Assembly: GCA_013396525.1 (NCBI GenBank)
Contig: VWYX01000084.1
Span: 70,901-134,900 of the forward strand
Source of the DNA: Chaetorhynchus papuensis
Taxonomy: Eukaryota; Chordata; Aves; Passeriformes; Rhipiduridae
Length of the DNA: 64,000 nt
Reading direction: 5' to 3'
Each line of letters starts with the position of its first letter. Within the stretch, counting starts at the first letter, position 1. The notes under the pieces are model-generated. The model was not told where the DNA came from. It worked only from the letters and a program-made list of their open reading frames with translations, and did no database searches. Below are positions 12,173 to 24,660 of this stretch, piece by piece. The translations under genes and the position numbers were made by a program.

Positions 12173-15100
12173 AATAATTGAAGTACAATGTAACTATTAA
12201 CTGTACAAAAGCAGAAGATCATGGAACCAATACATCCTCATTTTATCAAAATCAGTAAAATTCAAGTTATCTCAACATCACTTACAGAAAGGATCTAATA
12301 GGAATGGAATTTAATCATTCAAGAACACAGGCCGACACCAGGAAACAGGAAATATATAAAACACAAAAGATGTGGAAAAAAATAGCTTCCATCTATGCCC
12401 TGATTTCTGTTCCTCTAAGAGCTCACAGAACTTCAGTTACTATAGCCTGAAAGGAAGCTCTGCTATCTTTTCTTCAGACTCTTAACTGGTGGCAAAATCT
12501 CCCATATAGAAATCTGCTCCTTTCTTGAAGAAACTCACTGATGTCTAGACAGTAGATTCTGAAGAAAAAATTATTGCGTTTCTCCCCCTGTAATTTTACT
12601 GTCTTCAGGGATTTTGCTCTGTCTCTGCTTCAAAAGTAAAGCTGGTGAACTATTCCTCTCTTGTATTGAGTTAGAAGAGATTGAAGTACAATTTTTTTCA
12701 TTTCCAGTCATTTTCATAGGTTATTTCAGAAATCACTTAGAGCAAAATTCAATATAGTTACAACCTGTTTAATTTAACTATTCATTTATTAATAAATTCA
12801 GTTTTTTATGAAGCTTATTTTTCAAAAAAATCAAATCATTGTTTTTAAATTAGCAAAGAAAACTCTTTTTGTAAGATGCAAAATATTAATATGAAACATA
12901 ATAAAAACCTAAACTGGATACATCATAATAAAAATTTATTAAGCCAAGCATAAACAAGGATTTCTAAAAAAATCTGCTAACTATGTTAATATTTGTATTT
13001 TTCTTTTGATATTTGAGCTTTAGAGTTTTAAAAATGTGTCTGCCATATGTCTTTTTTCGAAAGAATTCAAAAAGAATCCGAAAGCAGAAATTCCCACGCT
13101 ATAACATCTCTCCTGATGGTAATGTGCTAATAGAAAACACTAAAAGAATCCTGTTATGAACAATGACATAACATGTTGAATACTTTTTTAGCTGTTTTAA
13201 AACTATCCTTAATCAGTAACAATACTTGTTACAAAACTGTAAGGCCTTTTTTCACTGTAATATAAAACACAGTGGAGATCGTGCTGGAAATTACAGTGTG
13301 GTGTCCTGCTGAGGAACTGAAGTAGTGAAACTGTCTTGAAAGACTCATAACAGAGACTGATGATCCGAGATAGAGTTTTATGCTATGAAGGGAATATGAA
13401 TAAATGCCATTGCCTGTTGTAGCAAGGATGGAAATTCTGATCCAAGATATCTTTGCTAGTCCCATGCTAACAAAATCATTCTGAGTATCCTACATAAAAA
13501 ATAATGTCTGATAAAAAGCATGGCTAAAATTTGCCTTTTAGGACATTTTCATCCTGTACTAAGATATTCATAAAGCTCTGAGATCTAATTATCTGGATAT
13601 TACTATACAGTGGGTCTTTGGCAGTTCATCCATCCCTTTTGCCAGATCCTATCAACTGTGACATTATTTTCTGCTATCTGGGTAGGCCCATGAAAAAGAC
13701 CACCCACTTTTCCCATACAGGTCAAGGAACAAGTTTCTGACAAATCTTAACTACTGCTAATGACTCATCAAGTTTAACTGATTCACCTAAACCCAGATTT
13801 TAATTTTCCACCTGTATTAATCCATTCTTTAACTCATGTAAATTAAGGAAATGTTTGATGACAAAATGTTCATAACTGTACTATTCATGTATTCACCTTT
13901 TGTATTTTTGTATTCATACATGTAAACACCTGAAGGATAGAATATAAATAAAATGACATGACTTCAAGAAAGATCACAAAATGAAATTTTTATGTCACTT
14001 TCCAATTTGCCTTTTAGGTTGTATGGTTGCTGGTGGGAGGGGAGGGAGCTGGCATCCAGGGAAGTAACTTTGCTTATCCTGAATGATGGCTATATCTCAG
14101 AGCATGCTTCTAACTCACAGGCATTTTGCTGCACTACAGCAAGTATTGGGGAGGAAAAAAACTTATTTTGTAAAAGATTAGTCACAGCTATAATTCAGAA
14201 ATATATGGGTTATATGTTTTCAATTACTGGAGGGCTTAGTTATCAAATCATTCTTGGCTTTGCTGAGAAATGTTTTATGATGCTTCTTTGTTTCCAGCTG
14301 ATAAGCTAGCAGCTTCTTGTGGCTGCAGGAAAGATTCCAATGACTACTTCATCTATATTAAACCATTTGTCATGGAGAGTTAATGGATTAGACTTTTTTT
14401 CTGCCTGTGTGTAAATTTAATACATACTGTTTAAGAAATGCACTAAAACCAAAAGAATTTATGCAAAATAATAGCAAATAATTTTAAAAATAGAGATGTG
14501 TTAGGAAAAAAATAGCTGCAGTGGTATCAATTGTATCTAGTAATTCACTAAAAATATTTCAAATATGAATATAACAGTCATTTTCATTTCTCTGTTTCCC
14601 TTTGGAAAATATTATTTGTGTGCTTGTTTCTTCATTTTTATTAGACATGCAGGATTCTAGAAAAATTAATATGAAGAGGACTTTTTCTTTCTTTTGTTGT
14701 TTGGGTTTTTACCAAGATTAATATAGATTCTTTTGAGAAATATCAAGGCATGTATGCAAATAATTTATTTTAAAATGCTTCTCTGTAGAGAGTATTCCAA
14801 ACCAATGTTTCAGAGCATGGTTCCAGTTAATCACAAGTGTACACTTGCAAAGGATGTGCCAAGGACCTATGATAAACTGAGGCTTGTTTCCAATCAATCA
14901 AAAATATTTTTTTTATTTTATTTTAGATGCATCATTCCATCACATCAGAATAAAAATCAAAGTATCATAAGTATAATCTTTCTATTTATAAAAGTAGGAA
15001 TCTTTAAAAACTCTCTGACTTAAGATTTAAGGGTTGCATTTCCTCATAGAAGAAAATAATACGTATTTCATGAAAAATGGAAAGCAGTCACTAAAATAAA

Positions 15101-16595
15101 ATTAAACTGCAGTTAAATATTTAGCTGATTGAAGGTAGTGGAGTGAAACAAATAATACCATGGAGCTGATAAAGTAAAAATATCTTCTCCATGGAAGAGC
15201 TGGGAAAAAAGATTACTTCTTTTTGCATGGCAAAAATATTAATTTTCTCCCTTGAGTCCTACGGCAAACAAATGGACTGCAATGAATGGCCATTATACCT
15301 ACCTATTCTATATAAAAAATATAAAATGTAAATTGATTTTATTTCCAAAAGGCTTCATGATAGTTGTGCAGTACAGAATGTACAATTAATGAAGAACATG
15401 CTGATGTGAGTTCAGCAAAATCTGCAGAAACCTCTCCATGATATCTTAAGAACTTGACAAATATCATCAAATAAAAACATTCCAATTAACCTGAAATTTG
15501 AGCATTATTACCTTATCTTTCTCCACATTACCATGAGAAACACAACCATAGTTATTAAGAATAAAAAAATAAAAAATGCACCTTTCATTCAACAAGACTG
15601 CATTTTCAATTCTACAGTTGTAATTAATAAGGGGGCTAAAACACTCATAGCCATGTAGGATTTTTTATCATGAAAAAGGATGTTTGTAACTATCTTTTCC
15701 TTCCCTGTCCCAAAGCCACATTGGTAACACCCAAAACCATCTCTAGCAGCTTTTAGGATTTCAGTAAAGCACTTAACAATGTTACTGAAAATTAGTACTG
15801 AAATGACACCATTATACGTGCCTCCAATTATATGCAATATGTGCAGTATACACAGTGCTTAAACTCTGTGCAGTACATATGGTGACTGGAGGCAGAGAAA
15901 ACAGTTGTCCTTGAGATTGTTTCTCTACAGAGTTCTAGGGCCTCTTTTGTCCCTATCTCCAAGGCAAATAGATCTATATGATGATTTATAGATGCACCAA
16001 ATTCAGGGCTTCCACGAACAGATTTAGGGTAACAAGGAATATAACCTGTCAGAATCTATGTCCCCAACTCTGCAGGAGGTAGATAATAAGCTGCCCTAAT
16101 GAGGCAAGTAAGTCTTGGTGGACACATCCTAGAAAAAAGCAGTGAGTTTTTAATTAGGTTTCTAGAGCCATACCAGAAGCCCCTCATGGAGGCAGAAGTA
16201 CCTCATTACCAAACACAGGCATTCTGCTAGGCATATGTTAATCCTGGGTTCATGCTGGTGTTTTTCTATGGAACGAGCCACTAACCTTGTTGGATCTTAC
16301 TGTATGTCCAGTCTGTGCTCTGCCATATCACCCCGTGGCTGCAGAACAGAGACCCTCCCCACAACCACTGATGGCCGCTGCTGAAACCCACGAAAGAGTC
16401 ACATAATGGGCCAGATGCTGAATCTTGCCCAATTTATACAGCTGTTAGCGTTCCTTCTCCATTTTTTTCCTCTCCTGTTAAGCAGTAACATGAAATACAT
16501 CATTAAATATTTCCTTTCCTGCTTGTGGTTTGGCCATAAGAGCATGTGAACAGACGTGTCACCCCCATCCTGGTCTGTATGGTGAGCAATTAGTG
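12173..16595. other. AT-rich DNA without a recognised gene
   Basis: No coding exon, RNA gene or dispersed repeat was recognised. Open frames are short and lack domains. The block near 16300-16420 is locally richer in GC but gives no readable protein. Confidence 0.5.
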
Positions 16596-16625
16596 TGCTC
16601 TACAGGTAACTGCTCTACAGGTAAC
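16596..16625. repeat. Exact 15-bp tandem duplication
   Basis: TGCTCTACAGGTAAC occurs twice without mismatch and is followed by a further partial TGCT. Two adjacent identical copies suggest a recent slippage duplication. The motif contains CAG|GTAA, a good match to a splice donor, so the duplication also doubles a potential donor site. Confidence 0.9.
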
Positions 16626-19600
16626 TGCTAGGGACCTGTTTAACAGGTGGCAGCATTCTGAACAAATATACACAATCATGGAGGGTTTTCTTAGAGTAGT
16701 TCCAATCACATTCATATGGGAAGATTTGAGGTTCAGATATAAAAAGCCAGCATAATAAGCCATGATTCTAAGTTATGGTACTATACAAAATATGTATAAT
16801 GCGCCGTAAACAGCAGAAAAACCAGTGCCATGAGCTATTTAAGCTGCGTGTAAATTAAAGATTTTGTGCCATGTAACCCCTGATAGAGGATCTCAGTTAA
16901 AACATTCGCATATGAATCCAAAGAACCCATTTGAAACATTTGTTTAAGCAGTAAAAATATATTAACAAACTAAATCAGCCTAATACCATAATGTAATAAG
17001 CAGTTTGACCCCTTTCAAGATTGATTATTTTCAGAAAGTAGGTTTCGATCTTCTATATGTTGGCAGAGTATCAGCATCTAAACAAAACCCAGCACAGAGT
17101 GATCTCTGTTTCATATTTTGAAACATTTCATTACAGCAAACGCAGAAAATCTCAACTGGATCAAATTATGATTAGTCTTGCTGAAAGCCAGTTAGACATT
17201 GACCAAATTGTTTCCCTAAACAAGGCAAGAAAATGAAAAAGTTCTAGAAACTGCAGTTATATTAGAGAGCTCTCTTCTGGCTACTGAATAGCTGTGAGAG
17301 CACTGGTTCAACATTTTGGATGCATACTTTATCTCACAGAGAAGGGATACAAGCCAAGTGCTGGAAATTCATCAAAGCCTATGCCAAGAGAAGAACATAT
17401 TGCATGACATTGAAGAAAAGAAAAGATGGCTAGGCTTTTGGATAATGGTCAATTAACTTTTTCCACAGCAGTTAGGACAGGAAGGGAAAATGTATTGAAC
17501 CTGTCATAATTGGTAACTTCTCTATGACACATGCAACAGGTATTTCAGATATATTTCTGCTATTCTTCTAGAAAGCTGAAATATTAAGCTGTTTTAACAC
17601 AAATAAATGGTCATTTTGCAATTTAGCAGAAGCAAAAAATGTTTCAATAGGATGTGAGTGTTGTAGTGTTTCATATGTGCCCCCTCACTGCTAAAAGGAA
17701 GTATTTGAAAACCAGAAAGTGTGACTGATGGTAAAAAATAGGCTGGTATTGACCACTGTATTAGGTTTCTTAGTCTGTCAGAAATTCAGAAAGTAAGTCG
17801 TTTGTGAAGAGTGTCAGGCAGAGATTATTGGTAACTTTGTTTATACATGAGTTGAATGCTAAAACCTGGCTTCCTAACAATATCTTAAGAATGATGATTG
17901 CGTTGCTGACCTTGGTTTTTTGCTTATGGCTCTAACTTTCAATTTTTTAGCTTAGAACAACCATACTGTTTTTCATGTGTCACAAAATACTCATGAATAT
18001 TCACACAGATTCTTATGAACAACCAAACACCCTGTGAGCATGAGACTATGAGCAGTTAGAGGTTGTGATTCCTCCCATCCTTTTCACAGACACGAGAAAA
18101 CTTCCAACCCATAAAGAAGCAGATGAAAAAGATTTTGTGAGTATGTTATATAATAAAAATGGAGTTTTCTGTTCATAAACTGTTTTCAAGTCAATTCTGA
18201 TTAAAAACTTTCATTTTGTTCTGTACAGATGCTTGGAATAAATGGCCTAAAGTGTTTTTAATTGGGCATTGATTGTTTACTTCAGCCAATAAGTATTAAA
18301 TATTTAATATCTCTGATAAATCATTGAAACATCAGGTATATATGTATATAGATAGAGACATATACAGAAAATAGCTGGTAGCAATGAAACCATTGCTCAT
18401 GGTAACTCATTGTCAGCATTTCACTAATCATTTCAAAGAAGCAAGTACACTTCTTGTTGATAGTATTAAAAAGAATGTGCTGGTTTGACAGTGTTTTTTT
18501 TTCTTTTAACACTGTAATAGTCCAATCCTTTTGGTTAAAAAGAATAGAAAACTGTAAAGCAGATCTGGTTCTAATCTATTTCATATGCTCAAAAATTCTG
18601 TATAAAGACACAATCCAAACTGAAAATGATAAAAATCTGTCTGTTCCAGCTATGAGGAAAGACAGTCCGAGAGACCAAAGTAAATCTCATGCTTTTTTGT
18701 TAGCATGCAGCCAAAATCAAGTTGTCTACTCGGGTCCCAGAACACTGCATGTCCACACTGCTCAGTGAGGTGTCAAGCTGAAATACTAAGTTAAGAGCCC
18801 AAAAGCAAGATAGCGCTATCAGCACAATGCTGGTACAGCTGCACAGGGCTGGCAGTATTGTCTCCAGCCCTCCAATTATCTCATTCAAAGCTGTATCTGG
18901 ATGTGGTGTGACAATATGTTAAACTGTCTGCATGGCTTCTGGTGACAGATCAAAAAAAGTGTGGCTAAATGATGTAGAGTGCCAGTCCAGACTGCTCTTA
19001 TTATGCTGTTTTCAGATACGTTCAAGCACCCTGATGAATTAAGTTTTTATCAGCAGCTTCATGCCAAATAAAGCTTCTTCTGTTCTCCTGCATGGAACAT
19101 AAAAACCCCATAAAAGCTGGCAAAAATTTGAAATCAAGTATTCTGGCTAATTTGACAAAGTAAAAGTGTTTGCCCGAGCCCATTTAGAGCAAATTGGTTC
19201 TTCATTTCTTCCCACAGCACAGGTCTGATGGGGGACACATGGCCTGTATAATGTGTAATATAGACATGAAGAAAACAAAAGCAAACCAAAACCATAGATA
19301 ACTGCATGCTTCCTTCCTTCCTTGGGATCCAGGGGATTGCTTACAACTGCCCTCTATTGCTGCTACACATATCAAGTCAGAGAAACTGCGATCGCATTAC
19401 ACTGAGCAATGAATAACATGACTGATAAGAGAATAATAAACACAAGTGTTTATAATAGCTTCTAAATTGCCAACATCTGGGTCTTTTCCCCACTACTTAG
19501 TATTTAATGTTTTATATTTCCTACCTTGAAAACAAGTAAAGATTTAACAATCTCATATTTCATTACTTTTTTTTTGCATTTACTTTCAATCAATTATGAA

Positions 19601-20885
19601 TAGTGAACAAATGATTAAATGTGCATAGTCTTTTCATGAATGATACATAAGAACTAAATTTGTCAGATAAACTGTTCCCAAAAATATTTTGCTCATCTCT
19701 AAGCAAACAAACAACAGATATAATAAAAAGAAGTTTTGCTTTTTTTTTCCTTTTACTAAAATATTATTAGAAATATAGTTAGAGAATTGCAGAGGTTTTC
19801 GGCAAGTATCCTTTAACATCTTGAGGATTTCATTTCTTGTGTAAGGACTTAGTAGGCTGGTAAAGAGAGATAAGTAGACATAGTCAAACCAAGGCAGTTA
19901 CCAATCCTTAAAGTGGGGCTTTGCCCTGTTAACTAGCCCAAAAATAAAAATCCAAATAATTAAAAAAGGATTGGGAGTTTCTTGTTTACTGTCTCTCAAT
20001 GATTTCCATACTACCTCTGCTTAATTCTTGGTTTAAATGTAAAAAAGCTGTGGTATTTCCCTCTAACTGTTCCATTCTCAAACTCATCCTAGACTCTGAA
20101 AGTGAAGCTGGCTTTTCTCTGGCTCACACATCTCCTGCAAAGACCCTGCAATCTGACTGTTAGGAATTTGCTTGATGATCTGCCAGCTGGAACCAAGCCT
20201 GGCTCATTCCCTGAGAGATGCATTGGTTCTGCAGGGCAACAAAAGGCAAACGTAATAGCAATTTTCTCTAGCAAAGAGGCTGAACACATCAACAGATTAA
20301 GCATCCTGTGTCTCAGAAGACCTTTGTTACCTTCATGACTCTGCTGCTCTCGGCTGCTTAGTCACCTTGGACAAATCACTCCACTTGTCCTTCCTGTCTT
20401 TACTACATCCATAAAAAGAAATGGACTGTCAAGCAGATGATCTAAAATGGGGCAAAGACTGCATAATGATTACTTGATGTAAAGGTAGTCAGGAAAAGGA
20501 TAACTATATGCAACCTAACCTTCTTTTAAATTAAAAAAACATGAATACAAATACTTAAGAATAGAACAAATATGAATGTATTTCTTATAAATAACACATT
20601 AACTCCCACTGGGAAAAAAGGATCACTTGAATAGCTAATCATCCTGACATTAATCCAATTAATATAGAGACACTGAGAACAGGTAATGTATAAAGTCATT
20701 AACAGTTATCTACCATTTTCAAAGATGTTATTGTAGCAGCTACTAGAGCAAACCACACTCACTGAAATTTTATATTCTATAGAAAGTTATTTGATGATGT
20801 CATTAAGACTGTAAAACTTCCCAGTTGGAATTGATTTTAAATCAGACAAAAGATTAAATTAAGGAGGGAAAAACCCAACGTACCG
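16626..20885. other. AT-rich DNA without a recognised gene
   Basis: No recognisable gene or dispersed repeat. The part at about 20090-20340 has higher sequence complexity and open frames on both strands, but no domain is visible. Confidence 0.5.
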
Positions 20886-20940
20886 AAATTAAAAAAAAAA
20901 AAAAGGGGAAAGAAAAAAAAAAGAAGAAAAAGGAAAAAAA
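20886..20940. repeat. A-rich purine tract
   Basis: Long A runs with interspersed G and almost no pyrimidine on the plus strand. It is low complexity and could be a decayed poly-A or simple repeat; no retroposed gene body is evident beside it. Confidence 0.85.
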
Positions 20941-21527
20941 CGATATGGAATTCAAAACCAAAGAAGACAAATGCTTGCTGATATGTTTGCACACTGGGTA
21001 GTAATGTTTATATACTTGTTGCACACACAATGCTAATTCATAAAAAACTTCTTGCCTTGCCAAATAAGAACAGACAAAAAAATTTTCACCGTTTCTTTGT
21101 ACTTAGATATCTTATACCTTTCTTCATCACGTGATTAAAGGAAATTACATATAAACTCTCTGCTAAAATCTTTGAACCAATAAATTCCTAATCATCTTCA
21201 TAACTTGGGGTATTTTTGTGTTGTCCACTGTGGTTCCTGTAAGACACCAAGACAGGAAGAGAGGAAATAAAAGCAGACATTTTTGTCCTTCACATTGTTG
21301 ATATACTTGCCAAAGACATGCACCAACAAATGACAAACACTTGTCAGATAAGGGAAGACATGATGAGACCAAAAAGTATAATTCCAGCACCTGGAATTTT
21401 TCTAATTTTACTTTGATACAGAAAGAAAAATTTTGTTTGCAATGGACATTTTACAAAGCTGCAGGTTTTTTGAGCAGAGAAAGCTAAGCCCCAGCTGGGA
21501 GCATCTCTTCCTGAATGTTAAAGGACA

Positions 21528-21564
21528 GAACACATATTTATTTAAATATGTGAACACATATTTA
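21528..21564. repeat. Hairpin with overlapping 13-bp direct repeat
   Basis: CACATATTTA at 21531-21540 pairs with TAAATATGTG at 21543-21552 across a 2-base loop. GAACACATATTTA occurs at 21528-21540 and again at 21552-21564, so the direct repeat brackets the hairpin. Confidence 0.85.
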
Positions 21565-21839
21565 CTTATTGATTTTATTGAAAATTTTCCAAGTGCAGGA
21601 TAATATATTTTTGAGGCTTCATTTATGTGCTCAGGAAGGAAGCTCTCAAAGATGGTCCTTTATTAAAAATCTGATTCTAGGATACTCCAAAAGGATTGAA
21701 ATAGTTTGGAAAAAAGCTGCCCTTCACTACTCTAGCATATAATTTGGCTCATACAAAGGAAGATTCTTCCTCATTTTAGTTCTATGCCATTTCATCAAAG
21801 GTGACAAAATAGGGAGCAGGTACCATGTACTCTGAAAGA

Positions 21840-21883
21840 GTATTTCAGGATATAATAATATAAATGTATTTCAGGATATAATA
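21840..21883. repeat. 18-bp direct repeat, 26-bp period
   Basis: GTATTTCAGGATATAATA is present at 21840-21857 and again at 21866-21883, separated by 8 bases. The copies are identical, which implies a local duplication. Confidence 0.88.
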
Positions 21884-22271
21884 GTCTGAGTGTTTTCCTT
21901 GCCTGGTCCAACCTAAAGATTGACATTACTTCACTACTCACCAATGAATTTAATTTACAAAGGGCAGAAACCTTCTGCTGTCTGGAAAAGATTGAGTAAG
22001 AATTAAAATGTTAATGAGAAACAAGAGGTTTGGTTTCTTCCAGGTTTTTGCTTGTTTGTTTCTTATGTAGAAGATCCAAACAACGATAACGTCCTTTTGT
22101 TTTACAGCACTTCATTCTCATTCTCAGCTGCTGGCTGATTGAAGTAGTAGTTTTCTGTTTACTTTTGTTTTCACCATGCTGCTGAGCTCCTGTAAGTTTC
22201 TAATACTTCTCTCGGGGATTACACTTAAACCCTACTTGCCAATTTGTTAAGCCATTAAAGGCCTTATTGTA

Positions 22272-22300
22272 AAAGGAAAAAAAAAAAAAAGAAAGGGATG
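22272..22300. repeat. A-rich tract
   Basis: A run of about fourteen A residues with flanking AAAGG-type purines. Simple low-complexity sequence. Confidence 0.8.
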
Positions 22301-22447
22301 AAAAAATTACCAATTTACTTTTAAAAGAAACTATTGGAAATAGCTGGATAGAAGGATAGCATAAAAAAAAAACTCCTCTGTTTCTCTCTGGGAAGAATCT
22401 TATCTCACATATGCAGAACTTTACAAACAGCTACTTTTTGCTAGTAA

Positions 22448-22487
22448 TTATTCAACAGCTTCTTTTCTTATTCAACTACTTCTTTTC
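22448..22487. repeat. 20-bp tandem duplication
   Basis: Two adjacent 20-bp units (22448-22467 and 22468-22487) share the frame TTATTCAAC then CTTCTTTTC and differ at two positions. Confidence 0.85.
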
Positions 22488-24000
22488 TATCTTAATCTTA
22501 CTCTTTCACTTCTAATTTCTTACCAGCTCATCAGAAGTGATTTCTTCAGAGATGCTACAAAATTATAATCCATTACTATAATCCCTTGTAAAGATCATAA
22601 GGATAAATGTTTAGTCATATTCCCCTTTAATATCTTGACAAAAAAACAAAGAAAGAAAGCTATGAATTCTTTAGGTGCTCCTCTGTGACACAGAGGTTTC
22701 AAAGTCATTACATAAAAATAAATAGCCTATATCACTACAACAGCAACAGACATATTGTTACAAAGGTCATTTTATATCATTCGTACTCTTCCCTACCTGT
22801 CAAGATCTCAGTACGTCTCTCGTTTGACACACGGAGAACACTTAAACCAGGGTGGTGAAATATGAAAGGAAGTGTCTGTGCTGTTCAAAATTGAACCAAA
22901 CATGTCTTTACTCCAAGGAGACAAGTGTGTAAGTGCCTGGGTGAATGCCAGTGCATTGAAAAGGTCAGCATTTCTACGGAAACAAATGTCTTTGACAGAA
23001 GTTTAGGCTTGGCTTGCGAGTGAAAAAAGCAGAAAATACTCATGATTTCTTTGAAAGTATATCTACACTGAAAAAAAAAATACTTAAGATCAGCAGTCTG
23101 AGCTAGAAGAACTATGTCTGACAAGCCTACATTGCACAGAACACCTCCTTGTAGGTCTAAATTCAGATATAAAAACAATGCAGCTTCATTTGAAGAAAAT
23201 ACACCTGAGCTAAAACAACTTGCCTTTGCAGGACAGACATATACTACTCCTCCAGCTAACTCATTCAGCCACACCTGACCCATTCCAGACACGAGGGAGG
23301 TGTATAAACACTCATTTCTACATTCCCTTGGCTAGTCCAGGCAGAACAATCTTAGATCACCCTGTACCTACTGGTGTAGTTACAATCTGAGAGGAACGTT
23401 CTCAAGTTTCTTGCTCTCCATGAAGCTCTGTAGTGTAGCTGGAAAATTGCTCTGGAATGGTTACACTCTCCAATTAACTCTTTTTTCTATGGTATTGCTG
23501 TGACATACCAAGGAAAAGGAACATCTCCCCTGTGGGAGTGAAGAAAGATGCAGCAGAATGTAAATTGCCTTCTCAGGCCAAGAACAGGAGCAGAAACCAG
23601 GAACTGCTCTAGGCTTTTCACGGGACTCTATTCTAAAAATGAAAATTAGCATATGCATAAATGGTTGTAAAAATGAAACGTAGGGAAAGTTATATATTAA
23701 AAAGCATATCTGAAGATTTACAATGAAAGCTGGGATGAGTTTTAAAAAGTAATTATGCTGTACTTGTTGAGTAAGTCTGAATTCACAAGGTGACTAATAG
23801 CAGATACTTGCTATTAGCATAGCAGTTTAAATAACAAACTGTAGTACATTTTCTGCTGTCCTTTTTTAGCATAAGCAATACAGTTTACAAAAAAAAATTA
23901 TACCAATAAATTAGTACTGTTATTGCAAAGCTAAACATCACAATAATACCTATTTTAAATGGAGTAGATTCCTTATAATGACTTTCAGCCTTTTATCATT
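22488..24000. other. AT-rich DNA without a recognised gene
   Basis: No gene or known repeat was recognised. A minus-strand open frame at 22885-23292 (135 codons) has no visible domain and is considered chance. Confidence 0.5.
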
Positions 24001-24039
24001 ATTTCTGGTAAGTCAGAGGCTCAGAAACAAAGTACACTC

Positions 24040-24660
24040 TGGGGGCAATCAGGCACAAACATGGCATTTGTTCTTTAGCTAAATACAATCTCTGGCTGCC
24101 TCCTTGTTACCTTTGAGATATAAATCCTCACGAGGCCTCAGTCAGATGCAGCAATGTTCCAATAAGTCAATCCAGTGGGATGCCTGCTCTGATTATCCCA
24201 ATACATCTTCAGTGCAAGCTGCTGATATATGCATGTAATAACAAACCAGTAGGGAGTATTGAAGAAAATCTAGCTTTTATATAATTAGACATTTGCTATA
24301 AAGAACTGCAGAGTTATATAATCATCCTAGTAGACAAAAACGAAGCTTTACTTTGTCTGCTACTGACGCATGGGTAATTTGTCATCCATTTAATCCACTG
24401 TTTTCAACCGATTTATTCCTTCGCGCTGCCAAATATATATGAAGATCTCAATAATAAAAGCTTATAGAATTCAAACAACTATGATAAGATCTGAGCATAT
24501 TCAGGCCTGTCTTTCTAGATAGGTGTAATTGGCGAGAGGATCAAATTTGCTGATATTACTTATTCTAGCTGCTTAGATGCAGAAAGCTATAATAGCAGAG
24601 GCCATTTATGTGATATAAATATCCTAATGAATATGCAGTTGCTTCCAGGAAAACATTTTG
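24040..24660. other. Possible conserved non-coding element
   Basis: This stretch has the high-complexity AT-rich texture typical of developmental enhancers: TAATTA cores (near 24283), an octamer-like ATGAATATGCAG near 24628, and isolated CpG dinucleotides (TGACGCAT, CAACCGAT, TTCGCGC) that normally decay in neutral AT-rich bird DNA. There is no long open frame and no repeat signature. This is an inference from composition and motifs only; conservation was not tested. Confidence 0.25.
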
